This document shows, piece after piece, positions 49,550 to 60,966 of a stretch of DNA of 64,000 nucleotides (the first letter of the stretch is position 1; every line of letters starts with the position of its first letter). The position numbers and the translations under genes were made by a program. The notes beneath the pieces were generated by a model. The model had not been told where the DNA came from. It saw nothing but the letters and a program-made list of their open reading frames with translations, and did not search any database. This DNA is from Ciborinia camelliae (taxonomy: Eukaryota; Ascomycota; Leotiomycetes; Helotiales; Sclerotiniaceae): positions 22,622 through 86,621 of the forward strand of contig JANPYM010000002.1 in NCBI GenBank assembly GCA_025890175.1. Direction: 5' to 3'.

Positions 49550-50696
49550 TCATTCATTTCCCAACAATCCCCAATTCTGCATCGCCTTCCCCTCCATGAC
49601 CAAATCATTAACGCTCTCGATCCTGCCCCCGACGACTTCCAAATCGAGCACCTCCACCCTCTTCATCCACGTCTCGGGCCAGACCAAGTAAACCCCATGG
49701 ATATCCCTCATGTGATTTTGCCACTCCTCATCGAACAGCGTTTCGCGATTGTAGCAAGGCACTTGCTCGCCGCCAGCTTGGGACATGGATTTGCAGTAAT
49801 CGAGGATGGCGAATCCTTCCGAGGCCGTGATGACGGTCCATTCGAATTTGGTACGGAGGGCGTGAGAGCGAAGGGAGGAGAAAGGATCCGTGAGGGCGTG
49901 AGAGCGAAGGGAGGAGAAAGGATCCGTGAGGGCGTGCGTTGAACCTTGGGTGAGGGAGCGATAGTTGGAGAGGGCGGAGGTACTGCTCGGACTGGGAGCG
50001 GTGGAGTATGATAGAGCGGTGCTACTGGTGGGGGATCGATAAGAGGTGTAATTATCGTAGCTGGAGGATGAGGTTGCTAGGGGTCTTTGGGCGATGGTTG
50101 TATAGGGTGATGGTGATGGGGTGAGGGAAGCGGAGGAGTAGGACGAATAGGAAGGCGTATGTGCTGAATATGTGAGTTGGGGATCTTCATCCTCTAGAGG
50201 GGTTATATGGCCATGTGATGAATAATTTGATGAGACTCCTGATGTATCATGTGAAGATTTGTGACTTGCAATTTCTCTGTGTGATTGGTTAGCCGAGGTT
50301 GACGTGAAAAACTTTAAGAGGGAAAAAGTCTCCCAAATGGGAATCTTACAATCTTCCTCTCCCACTAGCAGCCTCCGCTATCGTCAAATTAAGTCCTTCA
50401 TTTTTGATATGAACCGCAACATGTTTCCTCAACTTCGCAGCCGTATCCGTTTCCTTCATACAAAATCCACACACGCTTTCACATTTTGCTATCCTCAATA
50501 CACCCGTAGTATTCCAAGGAGGATGTGTATGACCTCTACTACAGGTAGTTGACGGCAGGGAGCTCTCCCTATCCATTCTTCTCGGTAATGAACCTTCTCG
50601 TTCCGTTCTTCTTGACTGATGATCAACCCTTAGTTTTATAGCGTGACCTTGACCTTGACTGTGGCGAATTATTCGAGTGTGGATGGTGGTCACCAT
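49550..50696 (-). CDS. Single C2H2-like zinc finger protein, 357 aa
   Basis: Exon 1 (50696-50350) joins exon 2 (50276-49550) across a 73-nt intron (50277-50349, GTAAGA...GCTAAC...CAG) in frame. A finger-like motif C76-x2-C79-x12-H92-x3-H96 (CGFCMKETDTAAKLRKHVAVH is split here: CGFC, then KLRKHVAVH) lies at the end of exon 1. Residues about 117-270 are Ser/Thr/Tyr-rich and disordered, with a 13-residue tandem duplication (HALTDPFSSLRS). A globular C-terminal region follows (FEWTVITASEGFAILDYC, then DEEWQNHMRDIHGVYLVWP) that I do not recognise. Possibly a DNA-binding or adaptor protein. The start is the first ATG of the open frame; Met41 is an alternative. Confidence 0.7.
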
Positions 50697-53600
50697 TAGA
50701 GCGCCTTGATAGTAAGATATTTTATGATATGATTTTGAATCGTAAGATTTATTTCGAAGCTCTTTCCCTAATACCGTTACGCTGTTTAATGCGATGTAGG
50801 GATCGGATGACTAAGAAAAAGTAGAATTTGGGAAATTCGAGAATGATTGATTGGCGATGAGAATAAATGATCCGATCCGATATTATATTATATCCTCGCT
50901 CGTACTGAAATTATGGTATGGCAATGGCAAAGGCAATGGCAAAGGCAATGGCAATATGAATTCCCGAGCGATGAAATCGTCGTTTGAAGTTTTCTTATGG
51001 TGGTGGTCGAACTCCTGATGCTCGTTTCATATGATCAGATGTCAATGGAGATATATACGGAGTAGGTAGGTATTATATCAATGAAACATCCACAGGAAAA
51101 TCATCCATTCTTATAAAAATGGAAAACGTCAAATGAATATAAAGAAGTCGTAGGGTAAGGTAAAGAAGCTTAAGAAGATCTTCAAGAAAAGTATGATCAG
51201 TGGGGATCAGTACATTACATATGATGATTTTTTCATTTCTCATTTCTCACTGGAAATATTTCTAATTGAATATGAAATGGCATTCATAGGTAGAGAGAGG
51301 TACCTAGGGACGGTAGTATGGTAAAGTGCGTGCGGTTGCGGTGCGGTGCGGTTTGTGCACGATACTTCGATATTTCGATATGTGTTAGAATTTAGATGGT
51401 CTCAAAGATCATTGATAACCCATTTAGGAAATAATCGCGAGGTTTGAATTGGGGGTGAACCGGTTTCATGAGTTGCGATTGGTTCAAATGGGTTAAAAAT
51501 GGGCTGCTCGTCAGAAAGTTAGACTAATTAATGAACATATTTGGGAGGCTTGGATTATTCTGGAGCGAGGGAAAGCTTGGATGAACGGGCAATTACACCG
51601 AGCCGCACACGTGAATTTGGGAAGGATGGATCATGGTACTCATGCCTCATGCTTCATGCCGCCAGGAATTATATATATAGTATAGGTGGGTGACCTGCGG
51701 TGCTGCGGTGCAGGAGGGACAATACGATTGCACGTGCCACAGGATGGTAAATTTAATTCGGATGTGGAATGGGATCAAATCAAAATCCCGGTTTGCTCTT
51801 TTAGCATTCGGTGTTTAGACTTTCTGGCGACATGAGAGTACCAGTGGGGTTGCCCGTGTGTACGGAGGGGGAAGTATATGTTGGGCATTGTGGTAGGTAG
51901 GATCGAGGCGGGCAAGATGACAAGGCCGAGAGTGAGATGCAAATCGAGATGCAAAATAGTGGAGTTGTTGGTTGCGTTTGGGTGAAGTGAATGATTATTG
52001 GTTTAGATGTGGAAACCCATCCTGTTGGAAACTTTACCAAAATAAGAAACTTTAACGAATTCCTACCGTAAGCCCTGGAGCTACCTACCTACCTAATTCA
52101 AGGTGTACTGATAGTCATAGAGGAGGCGTGGATAGACTAGTCTATCATACTAGGTAGTTCATCTGATGAATGGAGTCTTGATATCTATTTGACATTGTGA
52201 TTCATGAAAGATTGCATAGAACATTATCAAGCATGACCAATTTTCAAGTCTATCGAGCAAATACCGGTGATTTGGATAAGCAAGCAAGCAAGCAATACCT
52301 TAATAGTACAAGTACAAGGCTATCATATAGCATCTATCGTTAGTTATACTCCATATGGATCTCAAGGTCCAAGAAAGCGATCTGGCAGTGCTTGATAACG
52401 GTCTAGCGACGGAAATCAACGGAAATCCAACAGGGGTAAGATTCCTATTTCTGGGGTTGGGAGAGAGGATGAACAGGATTTTAATATAAATTGCACGAGG
52501 TAACGTCGTAACGAGGTACGGTAAACCAAACGAAAAATGGTAATATCAACGAGGGATAAGAATCATAAGATGGGATTTACTATGTGATATAAAGTAAGAT
52601 ATATTAAATGGACTTGAAAAGGTTTCATGCCAACGATAAGGTTTTACAGGTATATATTGCTATTTATTACCTTAATAAGGGTCCTTGAGCTACCTCCTCG
52701 TAACTCGTAAGTGCACCCAGCCGTGCCTTTCAGGCTTCAGCGTACTACGATCGATATGTAATCGCCGGAAGGAAAAGATGAGATGAGAACGGTTCCACGA
52801 ATCCATGGTCACTCAAAGGAGTAAAAATTTACGAAAGCAATGTTAACGTAACAACGATGCCGTGCTTAAGGTTCATTATTAAGAAGTAAAACGAAATCCC
52901 ATTCCAGTTAGGGGTATGCAAATATTGATATATAAAGCCATTGGGAAGAAATACCGAATATAGATTAAAAACGAACATTTTCGCCGATTCAACCTCTTTC
53001 CAGAAAATGGTTTTTCTAGAAGCCCGAGAATGGGAAAATGCCAAACCTTTGTCCTTAGTTCCGGGTTTTAGGCGTAAAGAGGATGGTTACATCGGATTGA
53101 ACCCCTAGAGATGGATTTTCCAAACGGGATTGCCTAATACAGCCAAAAATCTATAAGTCTTCCAAATCATATCATTATGATCTTCGTGAAGGGGTTCAAT
53201 CAGATTCACATGTGTGCACCCCTTCCTTTACCAGCATCTTCTTTACCGTGGTGCTGGGTCTCTTCCTCAAGTCATTTTTGAACGTCCACTGGGATATACC
53301 TAGAATAAAGTCATATAATATAAAAACATTATATTCCCCTTCGGGTTTTGATCGATATGGGATGTGGCTTGCGAGAAACATCAAGTCAATCCGATTGTCC
53401 ACGTCAATATTGAATCTGAAGTTTATGCCCGTCACTGTTCAGCTTCTGATCAGAACAAAGAAATGTGAACCCATGTTTGGGTGTGAGGTAAACTGGAACC
53501 AACAAATCGCATCTTAAATCGAGATTTTTTCGAATATTCCGAACTGATAGATCGGCGGTAGTACAGCATGCTAAGACAACACCCACGTAGGTATCTAATG

Positions 53601-56600
53601 CATGTCATAACTAGTAATAAGACACTGGACGGGAATGAAGAACAGATGACTTAACTTGTACGGAGTAAAGTTGGTCCTTGAAGCTCAAGCCTTTGCAGTC
53701 CATTACTCTTCATGCTATCGGTATCGGTATCGGTATCGGTACCGCTACCTCCCTACCTAACTAACCTGGAAGAGCAAGACGAGCCAAATTTGGAAGATAG
53801 GACAGGACCGCATATTGATTCAAAATGAACACTTTCCGATCGGGTAAATTGGCGGTATATTGAAGTTTTTCTAGGATAATGGTAGAAGGATTTCATGTTC
53901 TCAAACCTCGTGAGATTCGTACCGAGACGGGTTGACACGCAGTTGTACGGTACGTACTCCACTTTCCATGCAACTATTTTGAACAATATTGCAAGCTGAA
54001 TGAGGCACTTTCATCTTGAAGCCGCGGGATCGGGAGCTCCCATCCCATACATTTTCACAACCTCCACAATTAGAAATAGCGGCACATAACAAACGCTCTT
54101 GAGGGAAAAGATGCGATTTGATGAATTTGAGGTGGCTACCATTCTTAATCCAGTCGTCATACGGAAACCCTCCGAATGGATGGGAATAGCCTTTCCCATT
54201 AGAGCCAGAAGCCAGAAGCCAGAAGCAAAAGCCTCATCTCATCTATCATCTATACATCAAAGCCCAATAACAAACCCCCCAAAATGTTACCCTACCACTT
54301 TCTACTCGTCGCCACAAACCCATCGTCGTATGTGAATCGTGACGATGATCGCCATTTGAGATTGCGGCTACATTAAGGTTACATAATTTAGCTATTGCTT
54401 GCTGAATGGCGGTATACGTAGGTACGTCAAGTGAGACAATCTCGCCGGGACTTTCTCTTCTCGTTCATAAAGGAAGCATTTCTGCACGAAATCGAAATCG
54501 ATTTTCGATTTCGAATCTGGACCGTCTGGATTTTTCACTTCATGTTGCAGTGGTTGGAAAATACCGAGGTATATGCTTTCATGCGTCTGCTGTACGTAGG
54601 TATGAATAATTTCCAAGGTCAGGTCTGGACTCTGGGGTAATGGGTTTCCATCCTACTGGGCGGGGGCGTGTTTTTTGGTATGCAATGTAAGGTCAAGATA
54701 ATTCTTCGTAGCGCTGGCATGCATGACATTGAGAGATGAACAGTATAGAGTAACGAGCTTGTCTTATACTTCATTCTGTTCATACTCCGGAGATCCTATC
54801 ATATTGGGGGCAACGTTTGAGAATTCCCCCAATCTTTCTCAATCCCCCCTCTTTTTTTTTCTGTCAAACAACGATTCCTCTTTGAAACTACAATGCAATG
54901 AATTCTATGCCATGATTCGTTGCTTCAATACGGAACTTCATGGGATTTCAATGCTGACAGTCAGCCCTAAATCATTCAGGCCATCAAAATGCAATCAGCC
55001 ATCCATCCATCCATCAATCAGAAATCAGCACATTTCTTTCAGCCCTGTGAAATATAAACATTCGTCATACCGACTCATTTTTACCACTTTCGCAGCTTAC
55101 GGCATCCCTCTCCCGCTTTTTCTAGTCTTATTTCAGATAGATTGGGCCACAGAGTAGGTCAAGTAATCTAGATGACTTGGTGCTTACGTACGGTACCTAG
55201 GTAGTTAGTGATGTGAGGGCACTCACTAAGGTTACTGATCTAACCAATTAGTTGGTTGAACTTACCTATGGAGACATCATTTCCAAAGAATGGAAAACGG
55301 TAGAAGGATAACCCAGAACAACTAACCTTTCCTTCCTTTCTTTTCTTCCAAAACACATAATGAACTTCAAGAAAGATTAGATTTTATGTGGAAGGACAAT
55401 TTCATTCGTCCTTTGAGTAATGATGGAATAGCTACCTGGTAGGTATCTAGAGAGGGCATTTCCAAGGGCATTCCATTTACCGTACCGTATATTACCCAAC
55501 CAGAACTCTTATTGGCTGCGACACAAATTGATGGATTGAATTTGTACCTATGTATGTACTACTTAGGTAGATCCCCACAAGGTTCAGGCTTTGAATTGGA
55601 AGGGTAGGCCCGTTAGGGGCATCTTTAACAGAGGATCATGACCCTTAACAGGGGAAGATACACAAGACAAATACTGTACGTATACCGGTACGGAGTATAT
55701 CCAGCCGTTCTTCTTTTTTGGTTCGGTGAATTGCTAGAATTGAGGATTTTGGAAGAGAAGGGAGAGAATGGAATGAATGAAAAGATTGAGTACGGTAATG
55801 GAGCTTTATTTCCTAGTTTACCGGTACTTGCTGAACGTTGGGAAATGCAATCTGCTATTGTATTATGATTGGTTCTAGGGGAAGAGTTCCGGTTTGAGAG
55901 GTTCTATTTGGCTGCGCGCTGATGTATATCCTCTGCATGCCTAGAATTCTTAATGAACCTCCCCATCATAACCTTATCTCTTCCTTTCAATGGGTACTAT
56001 AGGTAGCTGGAGGTTCATTCTTCGATTCTCAAACTTCATTTTCTCATCACCTACTCATAGTTTGCCAAGTAAAGTTTATTACCTTTACGAGTACCAGATT
56101 TCTTTACCTCGTCATCGTACACAAGGGGATTGTTATTGTTGTTGTTCTTGTTAAATCTAGTGAAAGCCCGAAATTCTCGGGTGATTCCCCCTTCATCTCA
56201 TTCTCCAGCCTGGCTTAACCTTATTTCTTCAGCGACTAATAAGCATACCTACTGCACATCCATCTATCTACAAGTTACACAAACTACATACAAATCTATG
56301 ACCAACTCACCGAAATTGTACAACCTCGTGTTCTTGTGTTACAATTCTGCCTATTCATTCATTCATTCATTCAATCGTGGGCTATACCTTTACTGTAACA
56401 ATCTGAACGTAATCTTTGATCTGCTTTGAGTGTAAACAATACCTACCTACCTACTTATACTGAACGCAATTCTCTCTCTCCTTCACCAAACCTCCGAAAA
56501 TAATCCTGGTCAAAATTTCGTGCTGATGCATTGCGGCACTGCTCAAGAATCGCAAGGGGATAAAGTAAGGTTATTCTTAGAAAAAAACATCCTTTCCCCA

Positions 56601-56633
56601 AGAAATGCAGACAAACCTTCGAATCAAACAGTC
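50697..56633. other. 5.9-kb intergenic stretch without a supportable gene
   Basis: Divergent promoters of the C2H2-like and Zn2Cys6 genes lie at its ends. Frames such as 53196-53435, 53212-53517, 54723-55157 and 56130-56429 have no recognisable domain, and several overlap on opposite strands. Simple repeats include GGCAAT/GGCAAA near 50920-50955, (ATCGGT)n near 53718 and ACCTAGGTAGG near 55195. Nothing else stands out. Confidence 0.5.
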
Positions 56634-58907
56634 ATGGCAGATGCGACAAGGACGGGAAAGAAACAGAGGCAACGTCGAGCAAGTCGTCCCAAAGTAAAGA
56701 CAGGATGTAATAATTGCAAGTAAGTTTTTCCCATTTCCATTACCATCTTAGCAAATTCTGGGAGTTCCCCGTTTTGTTCCCTCCCTCGTATTTAGAGTTG
56801 AACTTCCCCGCGTCCCCCGCTACGCTACGCTACGCTATGCGCAAACAAACGTCGGCGATATACGTAGTAGTAGCCAGCAAGCAATCAACCTAATAAGCTT
56901 TGGCTAATCCACGGATTTTTCTTCCCTTGCTTGATAGGAATCGAAGAGTGAAATGCGATGAAACGAGACCTCAATGTACGAAATGTGTTAGGTCGGGAAG
57001 ACAATGCTATGGATACCCGGCGTATAATCCAAGAAATAGACATGCCAGTAATACTCTTCCAATTGCTCCACGACCGAGTAATGCTGGCATGGAATCAAAC
57101 TCAATATCATTACCATCCCACAATTCCATAATAAAAACCACGACATCTCATGGATCGACAGCACTCGTTCCTAGGAAAACACCGCGTATTATCAATAAAC
57201 CGAAATCAATCGGTTCATTAACACCTACCACCACCACCACCACCACCACACCATCAACCATCTTCGATGGAGATACCATCGAGATCGATTCCGAATTATA
57301 TCGACCACCCACGCTGGGTCTCGCATTCGACGCCAAAGAAGGCCAATATTTCCAAGTCTTCCGCACGCACACGGCGAGCGAACTCTCGGGATTCTTCGAT
57401 TCCGACTTTTGGATGCGGAGCGTGCTCCAGGAATCCCATTCCGAAGCATCCATCCGTCATGCCGTGGTGGCCCTCGGAGCCCTCTACAAAACCCTCGAGA
57501 AAGTGGTCGAGTCCCCTCCCGGCTCCCCAACTTCGGGCTCGCCGCATCCCAACCCCTCGGGGATGGGGGGGGGATTCCGCTCCCACGCATTGGAATGTCG
57601 CCTGGGAACAATATGGAAAGGCGGTGACGCGCATGCGTCAGAGTATTGAAAATAATGAAGTTAGATCTCAACGAACCATCTTGATTTCCAGTGTTTTGTT
57701 CACTTGTTTTCAATCGTTTGTGGGCGATCATAAGGCGGCTATTAAACAGGTACAGGTAGGATTGGGGGTCATGGAAAAACAACGGCGGGAGAGGAAAAAA
57801 CTTTATATTCAACGTCAAGATGATATTGTGGAAGAGGAGCTGGGACAAATGTTTACGAGAATGGCGATTCAGGCCAAATCATACGATATGGCATTTCATT
57901 TCCCAGCACCATGGGTGATACGACTCTCGACCAATCCCAGCATCGCCAACCCAGTCGCCTCACAATCCGGGCCTCCGTCCCCATCCACGACGACATCGTT
58001 GACGAATATCGATTGGAGATATCACGTCTCCCAAGATCCCAGCCTCGTGAATCCCCCCAGTCCCTCGGATAGCTCGACGGGAACCACCATCTCGATCGAA
58101 GCGCCGATCCCCGAAAGTTTCCCCAACGTGCACGAGGCGAGATTGGTGCTCGATGCCCTGTGCGAGCGCATCATGAGATACAACGAGGAACTGGTCGGTT
58201 TCTACACCGTCTCCAATAACATCCTCCCGGCATCCATCAAATCCAACGGCTATGGCTTTGGTCGCTCGCTCGAACAATGGCAATCGACATTTGCCCCGCT
58301 GCTCGCCAAGCGTCGCGCCCCCGGTACGTCGAATACCGAGAGGGCCGGCATGATCGTGTTGCAGATGACATGCATCATGACGCGCATCCTGGTCTTCACG
58401 GCCTTCTCGGCCAACGAAATGGATTTCGATCAATTCCTCCCCATCTTCGTGGAAATCAACGAGTTGGCCAAGGAACTGATCGTCGATGAGGAATTGGCTC
58501 TGGCGCAGGCGCGATGTGGTGCCGCGTGTCGCCACGTTCACGCGAGTGCGGGCCGCGGGGTGCGAACCCCGTTTGGGGTTAAGGTGGTGAGTCCTGCCTC
58601 GAGTCCTGCCCTCGATGCTCGCCGCCGTCTTCCCGCTTCCGCACATGCGTCGCTGGATCATACCTATTCCCATATCAAACCCTCGTTCGCGCTCGATCTA
58701 GGTATCATACCTCCCCTCTTCGTCGTCGCGACTAAATGTCGCGATCGCTCGCTCCGTCGCGAAGCTATCTCCCTCCTCACTTCAAGTCATCGGCGCGAAG
58801 GCATGTGGGATTCCAGATTGTGTGCGGTGGTGGGGAATTGGATCATGCGTGTGGAAGAAGAGGGGCTGTCGGATTATGTTAAGGGGGGTGGGGGGTGGGA
58901 GGGGTGA
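56634..58907 (+). CDS. Zn2Cys6 transcription factor, frameshifted at a G9 run
   Basis: Exon 1 (56634-56719) joins exon 2 (from 56938) across a 218-nt intron (GTAAGT...TAG) placed inside the zinc cluster, at the third base of Lys29. The six cysteines are C25-x2-C28-x6-C35-x6-C42-x2-C45-x6-C52, a perfect binuclear cluster. A Ser/Thr/Pro linker with a poly-Thr run follows, then the start of a regulatory domain (SFWMRSVLQ-like region: SDFWMRSVLQESHSEASIRH). At 57565-57573 nine G's break the frame: upstream reads HPNPSGMGGG, while the family-like continuation (HWNVAWEQYGKAVTRMRQSI) is one frame later. Exon total is one base over a multiple of three; reading eight G's gives about 684 aa. The C-terminal part resembles the fungal-specific regulatory domain type. 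Either a sequencing error or a real lesion. Confidence 0.8.
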
Positions 58908-59489
58908 GGGGGGGTGGGAGGGGAGGACGTGAAATGGGGATGGGGGAAAGTGAAAAGAGTGAAAAGGAAATCGTACCCGATGAGAAGAGAGTCATGGTTA
59001 TGGAAATTGGGTTTAATTTGGAGAGGAGGTCGGCTCTTTTGAGGTGTGGGACGAGGGGCGTGAGGAAGGGTGATTGGGATCCGAGGGCGAGGGAAACGCC
59101 GGTTTGGTGGTAGGTTGGGGGGTGGGGTGGGGGAGGGAGGGAGGGGGAGGTGGGTGGTGGGGGGAGTATGGGGTGGGGGGGATGGGGGGATGGGGGGATG
59201 GGGGGGTTGATTTTTACTTTTTACTTTAAGTTTTACTTAGTTTTATGAACAGCGGATTTGAGTTGGAATCGTTGGAATGGTTGGAATGGTTGAGGATTGA
59301 GGAATAGGAATAGGCGTACAGGAGTACAGGTCTTGCGGCTCGGCTCCGCTAGGATAGGGTAGGATAGGGTAGGGAGGATAGGAGAGGCTAGGGTAGGATA
59401 GGGTAGGAGAGGATAGGGTTTAGCTTAACTTATCTAGCTTGTATGTATGATAGTGTATATACATACATCAGGTCAACTTTTATTGGGTT

Positions 59490-59806
59490 TTTTGGGGGGA
59501 AGGGGGGGAGGGAAGAGGGAAGAGGGGAGGGAAATTTGAGGGGGAGGTGATATGAGGGGGAGGTGATATGAGGAAAGGAAGGGAAGGGAAGAGGGGGAGG
59601 GAAGAGGGGGAGGGAAGAGGGGAGGGAAGAGAGGGAGGGGAAGAGGGGGGGAGGGAAGAGGGGGAGGGAAGAGGGGGAGGGAAGAGGGGGGAGGGAAGAG
59701 GGGGAGGGAAGAGGGGGAGGGAAGAGGGGAGGGAAGAGGGGGAGGGAAGAGGGGAGGGAAGAGGGGAGGGAAGAGGGGAGGGAAGAGGGGAGGGAAGAGG
59801 GAAGGG
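59490..59806. repeat. G-rich purine minisatellite (GGGAGGGAAGAGG-type units)
   Basis: About 317 bp of almost pure purine on the plus strand, with many GGGG and GGG tracts separated by short A/GAA spacers. This meets the simple pattern for G-quadruplex and triplex formation. Glu/Gly/Arg and Ser/Pro frames across it are artefacts. Confidence 0.9.
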
Positions 59807-60260
59807 GGATATATATGAATATGAATATGAATATGAATATGAATTAATGTGTATGTTATGTGTATGTTGTACCATGTTATATTATATTATGTTATATCAT
59901 GGCTGTTTATTTGCAGATTTCTTTGTAGATTCAGATTCAGATTTATATTCTAGTGTCCACTGTCTATACAGTTTGGAGAGGATGGAATGAATGGAAAAGG
60001 ATAGAATCAATGGAAAAGGATAGGATGAAGAGGATAGATCCCTCTCTCCCTCCTTCATTCACCTCACCACCCTTCTTTCTTTCACCCTCTCCCTCCTTCC
60101 ATTCCCCCCCTCACCCTCCTTCCATTCACCTCACCACCCTCCTTCCTTTCACCCTCACCCTCCTTCCATTCCCCCCCTCACCCTCCTTCCTTTCACCTCA
60201 CCAAATAATTCCATATGCATAATTCCATATGTATAATTCCATAGACTTATTTATTTATTG

Positions 60261-60390
60261 ATTTATATTGATTTATATTGATTTATATTGATTTATATTG
60301 ATTTATATTGATTTATATTGATTTATATTGATTTATATTGATTTATATTGATTTATATTGATTTATATTGATTTATATTGATTTATATTG
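60261..60390. repeat. (ATTTATATTG)13 minisatellite
   Basis: Thirteen perfect 10-bp units in a row. Confidence 0.97.
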
Positions 60391-60966
60391 ATTTATGTAT
60401 ATATATACGAAGCTATGCCATGCCATTCCGTTCCATTCCATCCATCCACCCAGCACATCCAGCACACCCAGCATCCACCCACCACCCACCCACCATTCAG
60501 CCGCCAAAGTCAAAGTGTGGATTCAAGTTTTGATTTCTTTTTTTAAAAAAAACCCCCAATGCATCCCATCCCATCCCATCCCCATCCATACTCCCCCATC
60601 CCAATCCCCATCCATCCCATCCCATTCCCATCCCGATCCTATTCATTTATCCCGCAAACTTCTTTATCCATTCCGCAACCATCCCGCAAACTCCTACAAA
60701 CTCCCATAAACTCCCGCAAACTCCCGCAAAAATAAATAAATAAACAAAATAAATAAAAGAAGAAGAAAAAAATGAAAATGAAAATGAACGCGCTAAAGAA
60801 CATGCACGTATGCATGCAGGAAGAAAGAAAAAAAGAATAAGAAAAAGAATAGGAATAAGAAAAATGGATTTTCTCTCTTTCCTCTCCTCATTCCTCTCCT
60901 CATTCATTTTCCCCTCATCCCTCTTCCCCTCATCCCTCTTCCCCTCATCCCTCTTCCCTCACATCG

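Larger units (their letters stand above)
58908..60966. other. Repeat-rich spacer between convergent genes
   Basis: Lies between the Zn2Cys6 gene (+) and the F-box-like/ankyrin gene (-), both ending here. Mostly simple sequence: poly-G tracts near 59105-59210, a purine minisatellite, a CCCTCACCCTCCTTCC array near 60050-60200, a decamer array, and CCATCC runs near 60560-60640. All open frames here are low-complexity. Confidence 0.8.

Noticed and set aside
57225..58673. Long minus-strand frames opposite the Zn2Cys6 gene
   Set aside because: Shadows of the biased third-codon-position GC of the real gene; no domain.
59480..59990. Ser-Pro-Leu and Glu-Gly-Arg repeat proteins
   Set aside because: Translations of the purine minisatellite.
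60261..60390. CRISPR-like regular repeats
   Set aside because: Head-to-tail 10-bp units with no unique spacers; also a eukaryotic sequence.
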